Shown: positions 61,280-64,000 of the stretch, piece after piece | How positions within the stretch are numbered: the first letter of the stretch is position 1 | Layout: every line of letters starts with the position of its first letter | Assembly: GCA_034638255.1 (NCBI GenBank) | Contig: JAWPGT010000005.1 | Location: 930,001-994,000 of the forward strand | Reading direction: 5' to 3' | DNA from: Coprinus comatus | Lineage: Eukaryota > Basidiomycota > Agaricomycetes > Agaricales > Agaricaceae | DNA: 64,000 bases | The notes under the pieces: generated by a model | Seen by the model: the letters and a program-made list of their open reading frames with translations, nothing else | The model's database searches: none | Told to the model about the DNA's origin: nothing | Made by a program: the position numbers and the translations under genes

Positions 61280-62479
61280 TCAGACGAATCGAGGCACAGG
61301 ACCAGGGCCTAAATTGAAATGAAGCCGGAATGACCCATCTGCAAGTTGCTCTGGTCGAATACCTTGAAAGCGCCGATGTCCACCAAGAATATCTGATCTA
61401 AGAAACGGTCCTCTGATAGTAACATCATATAAATCAAATCCATCTTTAGCACGTTCGCGGCGAGCCTTCTCAAGTAACACAGTATTCTCCGGTCTTGAGC
61501 AAACCCGATGTAAGTCATTTGGGGATAGAGGAGTTCGCAAGTATTTATAGATATCGTTGAGAGCATCTTTTATTGTTGGACTAGCCTTGGAAGTAACAAC
61601 TGGTCCCCATTTCCGCATGTAGTATGCCAGCGTAGGTTGGTCACTCCAGAGCTCAAAGCGATTAGTTCTGCTTTCCTGGAAAGCAACAGCCCCGAAGTCA
61701 GGCCTGATGATGGTTCCACGGACCGTCATCATTTTTGCGGTATGGATGGGTGGGAGAACTACATCCCATACTAGCCCCTGCTCGAGCGGAGCTCTCGCGC
61801 CATACACCCATTCTAAGCAATAGTTAATCGCTATGCCTAAGTCTTGGTTCACGAATCCGGGGGCTCTGCCTCCAGACCTTGGGTGGTGTATTGGGTGTGG
61901 TGCAAAGTTGGTGGCAGACTCTGGTCCACCAGACCTGTGTGTTGTGTTTGGTATGTTTGCCGATGGTCTCTCAGGTCTTAAGTACCAGTGTGATGGGACT
62001 GGTACGAAGTGGACAGATGGCCGTCGTGAGTGATGTCCTGACTGTGGTGCATCAGCAGCTCCAGGCCTCGAGTTGTATGTTGGGTGTGGCGCACTGGCAG
62101 ACGGCCCCTCATGCGTTGGGTGTGATACATTGGCAGACGGCCTTTCGTGTCTTGGGTGATGTCCTGAGTGTGGTACATTGTCAGTCCCGTATCTTGAGTT
62201 GTATGCTGGGTGTGCATTGGCAGACGGTCCTTCGTCCCTTGAATGGTGTGGCATGTATGGATTGGCGGGTGGTCTTTCGGACCTTGAGTGGTGTGTTGGA
62301 TGTGGTGCGTCTTCAGGTGGTGTAGGATAGGTCCATTGCATAGGGAAGGACTGTGGCGGACTGTAGCAAGTCACAAGTGTGGCGTGAGGGATCACTGGCG
62401 GTATGTCCTGCGAAGAGATACTTACACTCCTGTAAACCACGGCAGAGTGCCAGGAGAAATCCCGTTCAAACAGCAGCAT
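61280..62479 (-). CDS. DUF6699 domain protein with Pro/His-rich repeats
   Basis: A single open frame of 399 residues. The C-terminal 170 residues fit DUF6699, an Agaricomycete-enriched domain of unknown function: LVWDVVLPPIHTAKM, FELWSDQPTLAYYMRKWGPV, PTIKDALNDIYKYLRTPLS and a terminal FLRSDILGGHRRFQGIRP. The N-terminal half has about seven imperfect repeats of around 15 residues with the theme HHSR-x-ERPSAN-x-HPTH. The start is uncertain: the ATG at 62479 gives a short hydrophobic lead, while the ATG of MQWTYPTPPED is nearer the repeats. The function is unknown. Fast-evolving members of this family occur in large numbers in mushroom genomes. Confidence 0.75.
   Translation of the reverse strand: MLLFERDFSWHSAVVYRSVSISSQDIPPVIPHATLVTCYSPPQSFPMQWTYPTPPEDAPHPTHHSRSERPPANPYMPHHSRDEGPSANAHPAYNSRYGTDNVPHSGHHPRHERPSANVSHPTHEGPSASAPHPTYNSRPGAADAPQSGHHSRRPSVHFVPVPSHWYLRPERPSANIPNTTHRSGGPESATNFAPHPIHHPRSGGRAPGFVNQDLGIAINYCLEWVYGARAPLEQGLVWDVVLPPIHTAKMMTVRGTIIRPDFGAVAFQESRTNRFELWSDQPTLAYYMRKWGPVVTSKASPTIKDALNDIYKYLRTPLSPNDLHRVCSRPENTVLLEKARRERAKDGFDLYDVTIRGPFLRSDILGGHRRFQGIRPEQLADGSFRLHFNLGPGPVPRFV
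61960..62310 (-). repeat. Imperfect 45-bp-class coding repeats in the DUF6699 gene
   Basis: Degenerate tandem units encode the Ser/Pro/His-rich motif described for the gene. Unit length varies between about 13 and 18 codons. The units also create parallel repeats in the antisense frame, which is a shadow. Confidence 0.65.
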
Positions 62480-62793
62480 GACATATAGATATTGATGTTA
62501 TCTTGTGTTCTGGTTAAAGATGGTTATATGTCGATCATGCCGAAAGGACATACCCGCCACAGTTGATGCCATGTCTAGGAAAAACACGTCCGATAAATGG
62601 GGAGAATTGTGACGAGTACGATAGCATTCTATCCAATATATACCCATCTACACTGTGCACAGTAGAGTACAATAAAAGTTCATGCTGTAGCAACCAAGAT
62701 CAAAGACAGGGGCGATGCAACACCAAAACGGTATGTTATTGTCCCAAAGGGGGGTTGTTACAAAAATAGACCAATGTATAATGATGTAATTAA
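62480..62793. other. Intergenic region DUF6699 gene / second HSP20 gene
   Basis: The promoter side of the DUF6699 gene and the 3' flank of the HSP20 gene. No feature seen. Confidence 0.5.
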
Positions 62794-63372
62794 TTAGGAA
62801 ACAGTGATCTTCTTGGGTGCGTCCTCTGGAGATGCCTTTGGGAACATAACAGTCAGGACGCCGTTGTCCATATTCGCCTTGATTTGATTGTCCTAAAGAA
62901 AACAATTAGAATTTATGTAGACTATTGGGAAGAAGTGTTTACCTTGACTCCCTGAGGAAGCTGAAGGGTGCGAGAGAACTTGCCAAATCGCCGCTCGCGA
63001 ACAGCCCAACCGTTTTCGTTGTGGTTGTCGCTAACCTTGCTCTCACCCTGGATTGTGAGACGATTGTTGTGTACGTCGATCTGAACGTCGTCCTTCTTCA
63101 GACCAGGGAGTTCAAAAGTCGCAGTGACTTGATTCTTATCGTTGTCTTCGTGAAGATCCATGCTGCTCAATGTTAGTATAGCCGCCGCCGATAGATATAT
63201 GCATATGTGCTCACCGTGGGCGCATGGTCTTCATAGCACCCGAGTTGTCAATCTTCTCCTGACGTTGAAGTTGCTGGTTATTATTGCCCGACGTCAAGAG
63301 TCGATTGGTGAGAGCGTCGTCGACGAAACGCTCAAAGTCATAGAAGGGCTCGTAGTAGAAGAGGGACGACAT
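62794..63372 (-). CDS. Small heat shock protein (HSP20 family), second copy
   Basis: Three exons with the same layout as the copy at 45168-45780. The protein starts MSSLFYYEPFYDFERFVDD, has a Gln/Asn-rich linker, then MDLHEDNDKNQVTATFELPG, VQIDVHNNRLTIQGES, RRFGKFSRTLQLPQGV and MDNGVLTVMFPKASP, and ends APKKITVS, a standard I-x-V type tail. The first intron splits the Arg before MDLHED and the second falls after QGVK, both as in the paralogue. It is a molecular holdase. The upstream region has GAA-TG-TTC at about 63486-63493, part of a possible heat shock element. Confidence 0.93.
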
Positions 63373-64000
63373 GATACTTGTAGAAGTGGAAGCTGGAGAT
63401 ACTGAAGCAAGTGCTGCTCGCAGGGTTTATACACCCACCGATTGTCTCAGATGACGTCGTCGACCTACCATGACGTCAGACATATGAATGTTCGTTGAAC
63501 GGTGACCAGAGCTCCCGACTGTGTTCGCCAAAGAGAAAAGGAGAAATTGATATAAAAATAGTTGTTCTTACACAAGCAGAACCATAGCTTATGAAGCTTG
63601 TGAAGTCTATTGTGCTATTATTTAGAGAAAGATTTACAGTAGAATACTATTACTTTCAAATTTCTGCTTTCTGCGCGGTAATCCTCGGTGCAGGCCTATC
63701 AAACTTTCCAATTGTCACCGTTACAGGAGCGATACTATTGGCAACACAACTCACTCTCTAACTATGTTCATACACCACTTGTTTCGTCTATGCAAAGCTG
63801 AAAGTTATTTTCAGTTACTTCGCAATCTCAAACCCCTCGTCAGACACACCAAAATCAGCACTCAAAGATTGAACTTTGTTGTCTAAGGATGTCGTAAAGC
63901 AATGGTTCTTGAATGTTTGTTTATGCTTTCTTCCCTGCGGCTAGACTCCGAAGTATATGTACTAACGTTGAACAAAGATGACAAGAAATCAACTATAACA
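63373..64000. other. Right-edge region, HSP20 promoter and an unassigned flank
   Basis: The part near 63373-63560 should be the HSP20 promoter. Beyond it, the minus strand near 63820-63900 is open with protein-like content ending EGFEIAK, and another short frame ending LAAGKKA lies at about 63925-63945. Either could be the last exon of a gene that continues past the window, but no family is recognisable, so none is called. Confidence 0.35.

Noticed and set aside
61833..62488. Plus-strand frames with repeated Leu-Gly-Val units
   Set aside because: They are the reverse complement of the Pro/His-rich repeats in the DUF6699 gene.

Overview
This is a gene-dense nuclear window from a filamentous basidiomycete, most likely an Agaricomycete. 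The evidence is short introns (about 47-60 nt) in almost every gene, compact intergenic spaces, fungal-specific genes (DASH subunit DAD3, DUF1776, a Zn2Cys6 factor, RRN6), a DNMT1-type DNA methyltransferase with RFD and paired BAH domains, and a DUF6699 protein of the kind common in mushrooms. I see no transposon, viral, CRISPR or biosynthetic-cluster signature. It reads as ordinary conserved chromosome, so the interesting points are oddities inside known genes rather than a new system.

Left third (1-24 kb): end of ARPC1 (+), a BTB/POZ-like protein (-), DAD3 (+), a small NIF3-family protein (-), IPK1 (+), isovaleryl-CoA dehydrogenase (+), a Zn2Cys6 transcription factor (+), the dynein regulator LIS1/PAC1 (-), an F-box protein (-), ATP synthase beta (+), tRNA-Ser(AGA) (+), a DUF1776 protein (+), a cyclic phosphodiesterase (+), a Nudix hydrolase (+) and cytosolic glutamyl-tRNA synthetase (-).

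Middle (24-45 kb): 2-isopropylmalate synthase LEU4 (+) with a tandem duplicated regulatory region, ATG9 (+), a thiamine-binding-family protein (-), an EH-domain IRS4-like protein (+), DNMT1 (-), MCM7 (+) and the kexin KEX2 (-), whose P-domain appears partly deleted.

Right third (45-64 kb): a small heat shock protein (+), an LRR-like unknown (-), mitochondrial uL3 (-), RRN6 (+), a mitochondrial carrier (+), CCT4 (-), UFD1 (+), N-myristoyltransferase (-), a repeat-rich DUF6699 protein (-) and a second small heat shock protein (-).

Most genes are unrelated housekeeping functions. Several are in tight divergent pairs that probably share promoters: F-box/ATP2, ECM15-like/IRS4-like, DNMT1/MCM7, uL3m/RRN6 and CCT4/UFD1. 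Five genes carry frame problems: four single-base inconsistencies near homopolymers or splice sites, and one internal deletion. Assembly or read error must be excluded before any of these is read as biology. Exon joins were read by eye from GT-AG (twice GC-AG) signals and reading-frame continuity; no alignment was run.
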